Below, piece by piece: positions 36,593-47,530 of a stretch of 64,000 nt of DNA. This DNA comes from Linanthus parryae (lineage: Eukaryota; Streptophyta; Magnoliopsida; Ericales; Polemoniaceae), in the NCBI GenBank assembly GCA_023055425.1, contig JALGPY010000001.1, positions 143,679,368-143,743,367 of the forward strand, read 5' to 3'. How positions within the stretch are numbered: the stretch's first letter is position 1; every line of letters begins with the position of its first letter. The notes beneath the pieces are model-generated. The model was not told where the DNA came from. It made no database searches and was given only the letters and a program-made list of their open reading frames with translations. The position numbers were made by a program, and so were the translations under genes.

Positions 36593-37257
36593 TGTTGGAA
36601 ACAGAAATCCCAAACTTCAGCAAATCAAGTTTACCACAAGCAAGAACAATTCTCCAGCGCCTAGCAACCAGTGAACTCACAACAAAATTTGAGAATAATA
36701 GACTTCAAATTCAGATTACTATTTCACATGAGCAGAAGCAAAATAGGAACAACAATTTCACAGACAAACTTGCACTTGGTGGAATCAGAATCACAGCTCA
36801 AGAACAAGGTAAGAAGGAATTGGGGGTAAACTTATCTTGCATTCAAACAACGATAGGGATACAAAATCAGCAACTGAACCAATAAGAGCTTCTGCTTGTC
36901 TTCTTCTACCCAACTTTAACTAAAAACAGTACCTCAATCTGGAGAGCTTCGGCTCTATTTTCCCTCTGACTTTTACTCTTCTTTTTCTCTCCGTTCTATC
37001 TATCTGAAAACACACAGAGGAACCTCCTTTTTGTGTCCAATCTTTGCCGCCTGACTCAGCTTCCTTCAACAAGAGGAAATCCCCTTCTTTGCCGACTTGC
37101 TGCTGCTGCAGCTATCTATCTGACAGAGTAACACAAAAAACGTTGACTATTTCAAAACTAAGAAACTATATTTCACATAATTACTAACCTAGCTTTTAAA
37201 TTTGTCTACTTTACAAAATAACCCCACAAACTGAAAGTGAGTTTACAAACTTCAACA
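36593..37257 (-). repeat. 5' LTR of the 31.7-37.3 kb copia element
   Basis: 665 bp, begins and ends as its mate. Confidence 0.9.
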
Positions 37258-37955
37258 TAATCGAATATAGAACCGCAACATATCTTTCTAGAATGGGTAA
37301 GAATTCAAATTTAAACATAATAATAATGTTTTTTAGAATTTTTAACAACAATTTCATTGCAGTATGCAATTGTTCACAAACTTAAGCTAAGTTTGCCACT
37401 TATGCAGAGCAGAAAGAACGGTCTCAGTACTACCTGCACCGAAAGCATGCGGAGAGTGATAAACTAAATGTCGCGCAATAAACAGATCCGAACATTGCCT
37501 TTGTAACTTTCAAATGTAAAAGTTGTCTGGCTTATGATTGTAACGAGATAAGCTGATGTTAAAGTAACCAATCCCAAACAACAATCCTAGAGAGCTCAAA
37601 TGGGTTTCTGTCTATGGAACTAGTCTCAATCGGAACTGGTTGTCAACGTAATAAAACAATTAGCAGTTTCATGAATAAGAAAGATTAGAAGAGATTAACA
37701 AGGAAACGACGAGCCCACGGAAATCAGAAAGACCGATTTTGTTCCTGGAAAAAGAAAAAGCTTTGATGGAGACTATGAGGCGTGGAACATTTTGCTACAG
37801 TACTGTCCCAGAATCTGTATATATATCCGCTGTGTTGCTGCTGTTCTCACACGGAAGATTGTGTCTTACTTTCTATTTTGTGCAGGCAGAGAGACAATGT
37901 TTGTGTAATGAAGAGCATACTATAGATGTGATATACAACATGATTATAATTGTGC
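37258..37955 (+). repeat. U2 upstream region, copy A
   Basis: Matches 58985-59682 in copy C. No coding frame. It holds distal promoter sequence of the U2 gene. Confidence 0.75.
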
Positions 37956-37966
37956 ATCCCATATCG
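37956..37966 (+). promoter_or_regulatory. U2 upstream sequence element (USE), copy A
   Basis: ATCCCATATCG, one change from the plant consensus RTCCCACATCG, centred 70 bases before the U2 start. A TATA-like GATACAAAAG (37998-38007) sits near -30, the USE-TATA spacing used by RNA polymerase II snRNA genes of plants. Confidence 0.75.
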
Positions 37967-38030
37967 AAACGGTTTTCCATCAGGAGGTAGAGGCGCGATA
38001 CAAAAGCAGAGGCCAAGCAAAAGAAGAGGC

Positions 38031-38148
38031 ATACCTTTCTCGGCCTTTTGGCTTAGATAAAGTGTAGTATCTGTTCTTATCAGTTTAATATCTGATATGT
38101 GAGCCCTTAACTCACATGATATTAAAATATTTGTTTTGGGGTGAGAGG
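38031..38148 (+). ncRNA. U2: U2 snRNA gene, 5' part (disrupted)
   Basis: Begins ATACCTTTCTCGGCC, the plant U2 5' end. The branch-point recognition sequence GTAGTA is at 38064-38069. Stem-loop IIa (CTTATCAGTTTAATATCTG) is intact, followed by an Sm-type U-rich stretch (ATTTGTTTTGG) at about 38128-38138. Few differences from the U2 consensus as I recall it. The gene stops at 38148, where an Ale copia element is inserted. The rest lies at 43081-43163. U2 pairs with the intron branch point in the spliceosome; this copy cannot give a normal U2. Confidence 0.9.
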
Positions 38149-38403
38149 TATTAGAGCTACTGGGCTTCACTAGAAGACTAAGCCCAGCCCAATACCACAG
38201 CAGATGAAGCCCAAGGCCCAAATATTTCTCTCCAGCTATAGAACGGCCCACTATGATATGTAAACCCTACTGTTACTACTTAGACATGATATATATAGTT
38301 TGTATTAGGGTTATTTCATAATCAATATACAATATCTTCCTTTCTCTCCGTCTTCTCTCAGCCGCTCACGCTGCTATGGGTTAAAACCCTAATACTGCTA
38401 TCA
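38149..38403 (+). repeat. 5' LTR of the Ale element
   Basis: Ends CCTAATACTGCTATCA directly before the PBS. TATATATAG lies at 38288-38300. Confidence 0.95.
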
Positions 38404-41400
38404 TGGTATCAGAGCCCATGGCTCTTTCTTCTCCGGCGACATCTCCGCCGCTGTATCTGTTATCTAATATCCACAACCTTCTCTCTTTCAAACTTGACAA
38501 CACCAATTTTGTGTTGTGGAGACATCAAATCACATCCATCTTCCGCACCCATACTCTATTTGGTTACCTAGATGGATCTCTGCCTTGTCCGCCGGAGTTC
38601 ATTACCTCCGATGATGGTTCTGGTCTCGCCAATCCGGCGTTTACATCTTGGAATTTCCAAGACCAAGCGGTCTTAACGATCCTTAATGCAACCCTCACCC
38701 CAGAATCTCTATCTCTCACTATTGGCTCTACCTCCGCTAGATCTGCCTGGTTGTGCCTTGAACGCCGCTATGCATCACTCACCAGATCTCATATTTTGCA
38801 ACTCAAGTCCGATCTACAAAACATCAAAAAGAGGTCTGATTCTGTTGATGTGTATATGCACAAGCTTAAATCCATTCGTGACCGCCTTGCCGTCTCTTCG
38901 GTGGTCATCGGCGACGAAGATATGTTATTGTACGCCTTGAATGGCTTACCTGTGGAGTTTAATTCCTTTCGCTCATCACTGCGTATCAGATATGATCCAT
39001 TGCCGTTTGAGGAGCTTCATGTTCTCCTCCGTTCTGAAGAGCTGATGCATGAATCTCAGTCCTGAGACGCCGATCTCTCGACCCCCACCGCCTTCTACCA
39101 CTCCACGCGCGGCGGACGTGGTGGCCGGAATTCCTCTGGCTACCATGGTGGCTCTTCGGGTAATCGAAATGGCGGTGGCCGCTCAGATTCCAATCGGGGC
39201 GGACGATACGGATCTGGGTCTGGTTATGGATCCGTATCAGGGTCGGGTTCCGGATTCGGGTCAAGTCTCGGATATGGTTCGGGCTCCGGTTCAGGTTACG
39301 GGTCTGGTCCAGGACCCGGTCACTACTCTTCTCGTGGTGGTTCGAACCGGCGCGGTAGTCAAAGAGGACGGTCCTCTGGTTCTGGTCGAAGTGGCTCTGC
39401 ACCTGTAAGTTGCCAAATATGTGGATTCGACTTCCACACCGCACTCGATTGTTGGCATCGTATGGATTATGCCTATCAAGGCCGTACCCCTCCAGAGCAA
39501 CTCTCAGCCATGGCCGCCTCCTCTTCATCCTTCTCAGCTCAGCCTGAGATTTGGCTCACTGACACCGTCGCGTCCAACCATATGACTGCTGAACTTAGCA
39601 ACCTCTCTCTTTCAGAACCTTGCTCCGGCACAGATCAGGTCACAGTTGGTAACGGATCTTCTTTGCCTATAAGGCACTCTGGTACTGCTTATCTCTCAAC
39701 GTCTAATGCTTCTTTTACACTATCTAATACCTTGCACGTACCTGTGCTATCTGTTAACTTGCTTTCTGTGAACAAATTATGTTCTGATCATGATGTCCGC
39801 TTTATTTTTGATAAGACCTCGTTTTCAATTCAGGACATATCTACGGGGAAAATACTTTACCAAGGTCTCAGTAAAAACGGTCTTTATCCTCTGTCTTCTA
39901 TGCCTCTCCAGACTGGTCCTCAAGCCTTTATGGGTCAACGTGTTACTTCCAGTCTGTGGCATTCGCGTCTTGGCCACCCTACAGACTCTGTTCTTTCTAA
40001 GTGCATTACTTGTTCTTTACATACTAGAGCTCCTGGAATTATGTGTGAATCTTGTTTAGCCAGTAAAATGACTAGGTTACCTTACACTTTGTCTAAGTCT
40101 TGTTCTGCAGTTCCTTTGAATTTGATACATAGTGATGTTTGGGGTCCTTCTTTTACCCCAGCTTACTCTGGTTTTCGGTACTATGTTCTGTTTATAGATG
40201 ATTATAGTCGATTTACTTGGTTATTCCCACTGCATCTCAAATCTGAAGTTCACTCTGTTTTTAGCAAATATAAACTCTTTATTGAAAAATTATTAGGTTA
40301 TAACATTAAAATTTTGCGTTCTGATGGGGGTGGAGAATATACTGCTTTTAATTTTTAGAAATATCTTGCTGAAAATGGTATTCTTCATCAAAAATCATGC
40401 CCACACACACCACAACAAAATGGAATATCTGAACGTAAACACCGTCACATAGTAGAAACAGCTATTACACTTCTTCACACTGCTTCATTACCCAAAATTT
40501 TTTGGTATCATGCTGTTGCAACAACTACTTACTTGATTAATCATTTACCAAGCAAATATACGTCAAATAAATCTCCTTTTGAGCTTTTATTTCATTCTGT
40601 CCCAGATTACTCCCACTTAAAAATATTTGGTTGCGCATGTTTTCCTCGTCTTACACCGTATAATACATCCAAACTTGATGACAAAACAACTAAATGCACG
40701 TTCTTAGGTTATGCAGATGGTTACAAAGGTTATTTGTGTTTTGATAGATCTAAAAATAAATTTATTGTAAGCCGTGATGTCATCTTTGATGAATTTAGCT
40801 TTCCATATGCTTCTGCTACTAATACTATCACCTCTTCTACGCTTTCTGCTCCTACTGCTACTGCTGATTCCTTTTTTTACTACAAACTCACCCACTGTGT
40901 TTGATTCTTCTACAGATATGTTTCATGGATCAGCAAATTGTCCCTCCCCCCCCATTGTCCCTCCCCCCACTACACTGCAGAGAATTGTACCCCCTGTCCC
41001 TCCCCCCCTCCACACAACTGCTGAGAGTCCAGGTTTGTCGCCACAAACTGCTGCTGGTGTTCGGGCTATGTCACCTGCTGATACTACACTTGATACTACA
41101 CTTGGTCATGTGCCTACACCAGCCAGTTCTGGGGTGACAACTCCTGCCTCAATGATGCCAAACAACTCACATAATCCTCCACTCCATGGAGGACATCCGA
41201 TGCAAACCCGTAGTAAGTCGGGTATTTGCAAAAAGAAGTTGTTTCATACTATCTCTGCTCCTACTTTATCTATTCTTTCTGACCCTACTTCTTTTAAGGA
41301 GGCATCCAAACATTCTCAGTGGCGTAATGCGATGACTGATGAATTTCGGAGCCTCCAAAAGCAACAGACTTGGGTGTTAGTACCCCCTCCTCCAAACACA

Positions 41401-42813
41401 AATGTTATTGGTAACAAGTGGGTCTACAAGACCAAGTTTAATACGAATGGTACTGTTTCTCGTTTTAAAGCTCGCCTTGTAGCCAAAGGGTTCCACCAAA
41501 CCCCGGGATTGGACTACGACGAGACTTTTAGTCCGGTAGTAAAGCACTCTACTGTCAGGACCATTTTAGCACTTGCTGCTTCCTTTGCTTGGCCTTTACA
41601 ACAGTTAGATGTGAAAAATGCTTTCCTCCACGGCCATCTTCGAGAAACTGTTTATATGCATCAACCTACGGGTTTTGTTGATCCTCGTTACCCTAAACAC
41701 GTTTGTTTATTACGTAAGTCGATATATGGCTTAAAACAAGCCCCACGTGCGTGGTTTGATCGTTTTACATCATACTTGCTTTCATTGGGGTTTGTTGCTT
41801 CTCATGCGGATTGTTCCTTATTTATCCGCCATTTTCATAATAAGGTTACACTTTTACTTTTATATGTCGACGATATCATCGTCACATGCAATGACATTCA
41901 GTTTATAAATACTTTAGTACCCCAACTTGGGACTGAGTTTGAGATGAAAAATCTCGGTCCTTTGACGTATTTTTTGGGACTACAAATCAAGCAAACCTCT
42001 GCTGGTTTACTGCTTACTCAGGAGAAATACATTACTGATATATTACTTCGTTTCAATATGTCCCACTGTAAACCCTGTCCTACTCCATTAGCCTCTGGGC
42101 ATAAGTACCATATTATGGATGGAACCCCTCTTTCTGACCCTTCTGTGTATCGGCAGCTGCTTGGTGCACTACAATATTTAAATTTTACTCGTCCCGATAT
42201 CTCGTTCGCTGTTAATCATCTCTGCCAGTTCATGCACGCGCCTACTGATATTCACTTTTCTGGCGCAAAACGAATTTTACGGTATCTTCAAGGTACCAAG
42301 GCTCATGGCCTTTTTTATCAAGCTGGTCATTTACCACTTCAGATTTTTACGGATGCCGATTGGGCCGGTAACCCAACGGACCGCCGTAGAACAACTGGAC
42401 TCGTAGTGTTTCTTGGGCCCAACCCAGTTCATTGGGCCTCCAAGAAACAACCCACGGTTGCTCGTTCCTCTACGGAAGCGGAATACCGTGCACTAGCAAC
42501 TGCTGCTGCTGACACTTATTGGTTTAAGCTGCTGTTTTATGATTTACATTTTCTACTTCCTTCTCCCCCTACTCTTTGGACTGACAATAAATCATCCATT
42601 GCACTCACGGCCAACCCCCTCTTTCACGCTCGCACCAAACATATTGAGCTGGACTATCATTACGTTAGGGAGAAAGTTTTAAATCGTGAACTGACAGTTT
42701 CTTTTGTCTCTGGTGCAGATCAGATCGCCGATATATTCACGAAGTCCTTACCAGCTCCACACTTCGAAGAACTAAAGACCAAACTGATGGTTCGGTCTCC
42801 ACCATCAGCTTGA
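38403..42813 (+). pseudogene. Ale copia gag-pol, interrupted by two stops and a frameshift
   Basis: Gag of the UBN2 type (LLSFKLDNTNFVLWRHQI) is in 38403-39065, then a TGA. A Gly/Ser/Arg-rich stretch and an altered zinc knuckle (CQICGFDFHTALDC, with Phe in place of the usual Gly-His spacing) follow in the same frame. The protease motif reads TDTVASNHM (39558-39584), with Val where DTG/DSG has Gly. GAG-pre-integrase and integrase core (HSDVWGPS, RSDGGGEY) end at a TAG at about 40356. After 40533 integrase resumes. A T-tract frameshift near 40872 separates it from the long 679-codon frame (40774-42813) with RT (YVDDIIV) and RNase H (STEAEYRALA ... DQIADIFTKSL). Confidence 0.9.
38404..38417 (+). 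other. Primer binding site of the Ale element
   Basis: TGGTATCAGAGCCC directly after the LTR. Confidence 0.9.
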
Positions 42814-42820
42814 CGGGGGG

Positions 42821-43075
42821 TATTAGAGCTACTGGGCTTCACTAGAAGACTAAGCCCAGCCCAATACCACAGCAGATGAAGCCCAAGGCCCAAATATTTC
42901 TCTCCAGCTATAGAACGGCCCAATATGATATGTAAACCCTACTGTTACTACTTAGACATGATATATATAGTTTGTATTAGGGTTATTTCATAATCAATAT
43001 ACAATATCTTCCTTTCTCTCCGTCTTCTCTCAGCCGCTCACGCTGCTATGGGTTAAAACCCTAATACTGCTATCA
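42821..43075 (+). repeat. 3' LTR of the Ale element
   Basis: One base different from the 5' LTR. Confidence 0.95.
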
Positions 43076-43080
43076 AGAGG

Positions 43081-43163
43081 TTATGTCACAGTAGCTAGCT
43101 ACTGGGTCCTCTCAAGTGTCGCCTTGGTCCTGCGCTATTGCCTTGGCCTGGCACACCCCTTCC
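43081..43163 (+). ncRNA. U2: U2 snRNA gene, 3' part (disrupted)
   Basis: Begins TTATGTCACAGTAGC directly after the target duplication and contains AGCTAGCTACTGGG and CTCTCAAGTGTCGCC of U2 stem-loops III and IV. Ends near CACACCCCTTCC. The 59757 copy confirms that these halves were contiguous. Confidence 0.9.
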
Positions 43164-43875
43164 AAATCAAGATCAAATGCATTTAATTTTTCACTCTGTG
43201 TAAGCCTTTTAGTTGATCTTGAAACTTTTGGAGCCAAGAAGCTGAATGACTTCATTGATGTCACTAGGAGTTAATAACTCTGAAGATGAGCTCTGCTAAA
43301 TTCTTGTGGGCTGGGAGAGCTCATGGTATACTCAGTTGAGAATTCGACTATGGATGTCCACGACAAGCGTGTATCACTTAATCAGTCTATGATCTCGCAT
43401 GAACTTCGAAATTGAAAACAGCTCATAAGCTTGCTTAATTAAAAGCTTCCTCTAGCAGTTTTTTGAATGATAATCTGCCTAGCTACTACTGCTTGAGGAA
43501 AGAAAGAAGTTCGACTGATGTGTAATAATAATGTAGTGAATCTCTTGAGCCAGTTTCATCATTGAAAAAGTATTTAGAAGAACTTGGAGGGATAGAATTT
43601 GGTTACAGAGAAGAGATTCCAGGGTACGAACTTCCATCTGCTTGAACCAATTCTGGTACAATTTTGGAAGCGAAGTTATTACTATGCAATGTTGGAAACG
43701 GACAATTTAGTTACTATTCAGAATGAATTTCTTGCAGCTAATGCAATAGACTGATCGACTGATCAAGAGCGACATCAAAGATAAGTGTTGCAGCCAATCC
43801 TTTTGGAACTCTTCCTCAAAGTTTCCAATTCCTAGTTTTCTCTTTGTGAATATTGAACTTTTCGTTAAATCCTAG
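43164..43875. other. Spacer after U2, no gene seen
   Basis: Low similarity to the spacer after U2 in copy C (a shared GCCTTTTAGTTGA near 43207). No coding frame. Confidence 0.4.
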
Positions 43876-43889
43876 GTGTTCACACATAT

Positions 43890-46481
43890 TAGTTCCCTCT
43901 GTTCCTACTGGCCTCCCCCCGACACGGGCCTATGACCATTACATTCATCTACTCTCGGGTACTACCCACGTGAACGTGCGCCCTTATCGCTACCCCTACC
44001 ATTACCTATGCCGTTTGGGTTCACCAACGCTCCCTCCACTTTCCAGGCATCTATGAATCAGATATTCCAGCCATTCTTCCGGCACTTTGTGATTGTCTTC
44101 TTCGATGATATCCTCGTTTACAGCACCACATTGGAGCAGCATGCTCATCATCTACATCAGGTCCTTGCTCTTCTGATTGCTCATTCCCTTTATGTTAAGT
44201 TATCCAAATGTTCTTTCAGCAGGGATACCATTGACCACTTGGGGCATATTGTCTCCTCAGGGGAGCTCCGTGCCGATCCTCAGTAGCTGGAGGCTATGTC
44301 TGCCTGGCCGACCCCTACTTCTGTCCGTCAGTTACGCGGCTTCCTTGGGTTGACTGGATATTATCGACGTTTTATTCAGGGGTATGCAGGGCTCCCTTCC
44401 CCGCTTACTAATATCCTCCGACGCGATGCTTTCAGCTGGTCCGAACAGGCTGAGAAGAGTTTTGCGACTCTCAAACAGGCGGTGATTTCCCCACCCGTTC
44501 TCAAGTTACAGGATTTCAGCAGGGATTTCGTCATTGAGACTGATGCTTCTGACACTGGTATAGGCGCGGTTTTGCTCCAGGATGGCCACCCGGTCGCCTT
44601 CTTTAGCAAGAAGCTGGGTCCGGAGCGTCGATCCTCTTCTGCTTATCATAAGGAGCTGTATGCGATTGTAGAGGATGTTCAGAAATGGCGGCAGTATTTG
44701 TTGGGTCGTACGTTTGTCATTCGCAGCGATTAGAGAAGCTTGAAGGAGTTTTTGTCCTAGGTTATCCAGACACCGGATCAGCAGTTCTATATCCGCAAAC
44801 TCATGGGATTTAAGTTTCATATTGAGTATCAAACAGGGGCTTCTAATCCTTCCAATCGCGTGGCTGATGCTCTTTCTATCCGCGACGCTGACTCTACTTC
44901 CGCGGCTTTGACTGCCCTGGTCCGCCTTTTGCCGAAGTTGTTGGAGCGTATCCGTCTAGAGACGACGTCATTTGTTGATTTGCGTGCCATCCGGGCTGCG
45001 TTGGCATCCGATTCTCCACCACCCCAATTTTCCTTTGTCGACGGGATTTTGTACTACAAGACTCGCATGTGGTAGGAGTCTGACGTGCGCCATGATTTGT
45101 TGACCGAGTTTCACTCGTCCCCATCTGCCGGGCACCCTGGTATTGATCGGACTTTGCCCCGTTTGGCTGCCACTTTCTATTGTCCTGGGATGCGTGCTGA
45201 TGTCGACCGCTTCGTACGTGCATGTCACATTTTTCAGACGACGAAGTACTCTACCCAGAAGCCCAGTGGATTGTTACAGCCGCTGCCGATTCCGGAACGC
45301 GTATGGGATGACGCTTCTATGGATTTTATTACTGGATTGCCGACATCGCAGGGGTATGGCGCCATCATGGTCGTCGTTGATCGTCTGACTAAGTATGCCC
45401 ATTTCGCCGAACTGCCAGCATTTTTTGACTCGGCTCGGGTCGCACAGACTTTCGTTGATACAGTGGTCAAACACCATGGGTTTCCAGCTTCCCTGGTTTC
45501 TGATCGCGATCCTCTGTTCACCAGCTCTTTTTGGAAGGAGTTGTTGCGTCTTAGTGATATTACGCTCAAATTTCGCACATCGCATCACCCTGAGAGTGAC
45601 GGTCAAACTAAGGTAACAAACCGTGGTCTTGAGCAGTGTCTTCGCGCTTTTGTGCACGCTCGTCCTACTCGGTGGGCCCACTATCTCTCCTGGGTAGAGT
45701 TAGCCTTTAACTGCAGCTACAACCAGAGTATTGGGATGTCTCCGTTTCGCGCACTATATGGACGCGATCCTCCTTCGCTGTTTCCGACGATTCCATCTGA
45801 TGCTCGGGCGCCCCAGGTTTCTGACCTTTTACGTGAGCGTCGTATTCTCATTCGCGAGCTCAAACAATATTTTCTTGTGATGCGTCAACGCATGGAGGCG
45901 CATGCAAACAAGCATCGTCGCGAGGTCAGCTTTTCTGTTGGTAGCTTGGTTTTACTTCGACTGCAGCCTTATCGTCAGCATTCTGTTGCTCGTCGTTCTT
46001 CAGCCAAGCTCGCTCCACGCTATTTTGGTCCTTTTGAGGTTCTTGAGAGGATTGGTGTTGTTGCAAACCGTTTGCGTTTTCCGGATTCCAGTCGGATTCA
46101 TGATGTCTTTCATGTGTCTCTTCTCCGCCCTTATGTTTCGAGTTCATCATCGCCGCCACACACGACCAACTTACCAATAGAGTTGCTGCAGGGAGGCCTC
46201 TTTCCGTTCCTCTACGTGCGACAGGGCAACGCATTGTGTTAGTTCACGGGGTTTCACAGGATCAGTGGCGGATTGAGTGGTTGGATGGTTCGGTTGATAC
46301 ATGGGAGCCGGTCGCTGTTATTGCTGAGCATTTTCCTCACATTCACCTTGGGGACAAGGTGGTTTCTAAGGAGGGGGGAGTTGATACGATGACGGGTATA
46401 CCAGTTTTCAGGTCCATAGCAGCAAATCGACCTCGGCGGATGACCAAACGACCCTCTCGTTTGGATGGTTTCATCTCTTAG
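43890..46481 (+). pseudogene. Chromovirus pol: RT, RNase H, integrase, chromodomain
   Basis: RT begins GLPPTRAYDHYIHLL and, after an internal loss, continues with MPFGFTNAPSTFQ and FFDDILVYS. RNase H has ETDASDTGIGAVL and AFFSKKLGP. Integrase has an altered zinc finger (ACHIFQ near 45225-45242, Phe for the second Cys), the Asp-containing core (DFITGLP, SDRDPLF) and DGQTKV near 45597-45614 with Lys where the catalytic Glu of DGQTE is expected. The C-terminus WRIEWLDGSVDTWEPV ... HIHLGDKV is a Reina-type chromodomain. In-frame stops lie near 44286, 44733, 44760 and 45075, and a frame change near 46230. Confidence 0.85.
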
Positions 46482-46492
46482 ACATAACGGGG

Positions 46493-46744
46493 TGTATTGG
46501 TTATTTTTTATTACTTTCAGTCATTTACAGTAGTTTATGTTACTCTTGGGGTACTTTTAGTATTTAACTTTCTAATTTGTAGGAGGAGTACTCAAAACAA
46601 TTGTTTTGTTGATTTGGGAATAGATCAGAGAACTGCTCATCTTCTTCCCCGTTTCTTCTCTTCTCCTTTCCAATCTTCTTCTTCTGCTTCTCTTCTCCTG
46701 CTCTTTTGCTTCAGATTTCTTTGGTTAGCTTGCTAGTGGGAACA
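46493..46744 (+). repeat. Probable 3' LTR of the gypsy fragment
   Basis: TGTATTGG ... GGGAACA, immediately after the pol stop. No second copy in the window, so the boundary rests on the TG/CA ends. Confidence 0.55.
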
Positions 46745-46862
46745 TCCTAGTAATAGTGGCTTACGATTTGTTGTGAGGAAGTTCCCCTACTCAAACCTGA
46801 ATACCTCTTAGTCTATAAATGCAAACAAATTGTGTAGTGTTGTAGTCAAGTCGAGCAATACT

Positions 46863-46873
46863 GTCCCACATCA
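46863..46873 (+). promoter_or_regulatory. U1-type USE, first unit
   Basis: GTCCCACATCA. The 100 bases upstream (from GATTTGTTGTGAGGAAG at 46765) match those upstream of the U1 USEs at 47437 and 60281. Confidence 0.7.
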
Positions 46874-46898
46874 AGGGAAGTTTAAAAGAAAAGAAGAG

Positions 46899-47100
46899 TC
46901 TAAGTGGGGTTCATGGCCAAGAAGGCTCATGGCCTAGGTTGGTGACCTCCATTTCACTCGGGAGGGGCAGCAGCCTAAGATCTACCCAATCGGTAGAAAG
47001 ATCTACCCAATTGGTAGAGTCTAAGTGGGGTTCGTGCAAAGATCTACCCAATTGGTAGAGTCTAAGTGGGGTTCGTGCTTTGTGCGGCCCGTACCAACCA
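46899..47100 (+). pseudogene. U1: U1 snRNA pseudogene with internal tandem expansion
   Basis: AAGAAGGCTCATGGCCTAGG and GGTGACCTCCATTTCACTC (46920-46958) are U1 stem-loops I-II. The 5' end with the 5' splice-site recognition sequence (ACTTACCTG) is missing. AGATCTACCCAATTGGTAGA and TCTAAGTGGGGTTCGTG are repeated three times at about 46978-47080. The Sm site ATAATTTGTGG is absent. Non-functional. Confidence 0.8.
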
Positions 47101-47436
47101 TGTGTTTGAAACCTGACGATAAGAATTAACAGTGCATAATTCTCTGTTATGGAATCCAACGATTCAGTGGACTTTTAGTTCAGAAATTGTTCTGTTAGGG
47201 GCCTATTGGTTGACAGATCTCCATAGATATTGTGGTTTTCCTTTTCTTTCAGGACCGATATCTTGACGTAGTTGCGCTTCGATTTGACTTGAATGCAAGT
47301 ATTTGGTTGTAAAGTCTCAGATGGTGGTTTAAGATTTGTTGTTTGGAAGTTCTCCTACTCAAACCTGAACACTTCTTAGACTATAAATGCAAAAAAACTG
47401 TATATTATAGTCAATCCGAGCAATGAGGTTTTTATC

Positions 47437-47447
47437 GTCCCACATCG
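47437..47447 (+). promoter_or_regulatory. U1-type USE, second unit, perfect consensus
   Basis: GTCCCACATCG matches RTCCCACATCG exactly. The spacing to the U1 start is about 18-20 bases shorter than in the third unit. Confidence 0.75.
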
Positions 47448-47490
47448 ATGAAGTTGAAAAGGAAAGGTAGAGAAAGGGGTACATAAAGAA

Positions 47491-47530
47491 TGCAACTTAC
47501 TTGTCTGGACGGGGTCACTAAGTGATCAAG
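47491..47530 (+). pseudogene. U1: U1 snRNA, 5' fragment
   Basis: CAACTTACTTGTCTGGACGG then GGTCACTAAGTGATCAAG matches the first ~38 nt of U1, with the CCTGG altered to TGTCTGG. Unrelated sequence follows, so the gene is truncated. Confidence 0.75.

Larger units (their letters stand above)
31676..37257 (-). mobile_element. Ty1/copia element, full length but decayed
   Basis: LTRs 31676-32341 and 36593-37257 (TGTTGG...CAACA), PBS (minus TGGTATCAGAGC) at 36578-36589, polypurine tract (minus AAGGGGGGA) at 32342-32352. Domain order gag, protease, integrase, RT, RNase H defines copia. Flanks TATTC and TAATC are an imperfect 5-bp duplication. Copy C shows the empty site near 58970. I count roughly 16 differences in the first 430 aligned LTR bases, so this insertion is clearly older than the Ale element at 38149. 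Confidence 0.9.
38149..43075 (+). mobile_element. Young Ale/Retrofit-type copia element inside U2
   Basis: LTRs 38149-38403 and 42821-43075 (255 bp each) with one difference (C/A near 38250 and 42922). PBS TGGTATCAGAGCCC at 38404-38417, polypurine tract at 42811-42820. Target duplication AGAGG at 38144-38148 and 43076-43080 lies inside U2, and removing the element restores a continuous U2 sequence. The LTR begins TATTAG rather than TG. Coding capacity is broken in a few places only. Confidence 0.95.
19179..43163 (+). repeat. Copy A of the U2/U1 flank unit, split by insertions
   Basis: Pieces homologous to copy C are 19179-19598, 24449-25158, 25397-25665, 31423-31675, 37258-38148 and 43081-43163. 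Between them lie a retroposon with MULE and Helitron, a Stowaway, a second Helitron with hAT, a copia element, and the Ale copia inside U2. Subtracting these insertions and their target duplications leaves 2418 bp from unit start to U2, close to 2436 bp in copy C. Confidence 0.8.
43876..46744 (+). mobile_element. Reina-like Ty3/gypsy chromovirus, 5'-truncated
   Basis: Lacks 5' LTR, gag and protease. Starts in RT and ends with a 3' LTR. TCCTAG is present on both edges (43870-43875 and 46745-46750), which could be a target duplication around a truncated copy, or chance. Confidence 0.75.

Noticed and set aside
37847..38251. Minus-strand 134-codon frame
   Set aside because: It spans the U2 promoter, U2 and the LTR antisense, so it is a shadow.
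44376..45681. Several minus-strand frames of 77-135 codons
   Set aside because: Antisense shadows of the gypsy RNase H and integrase.
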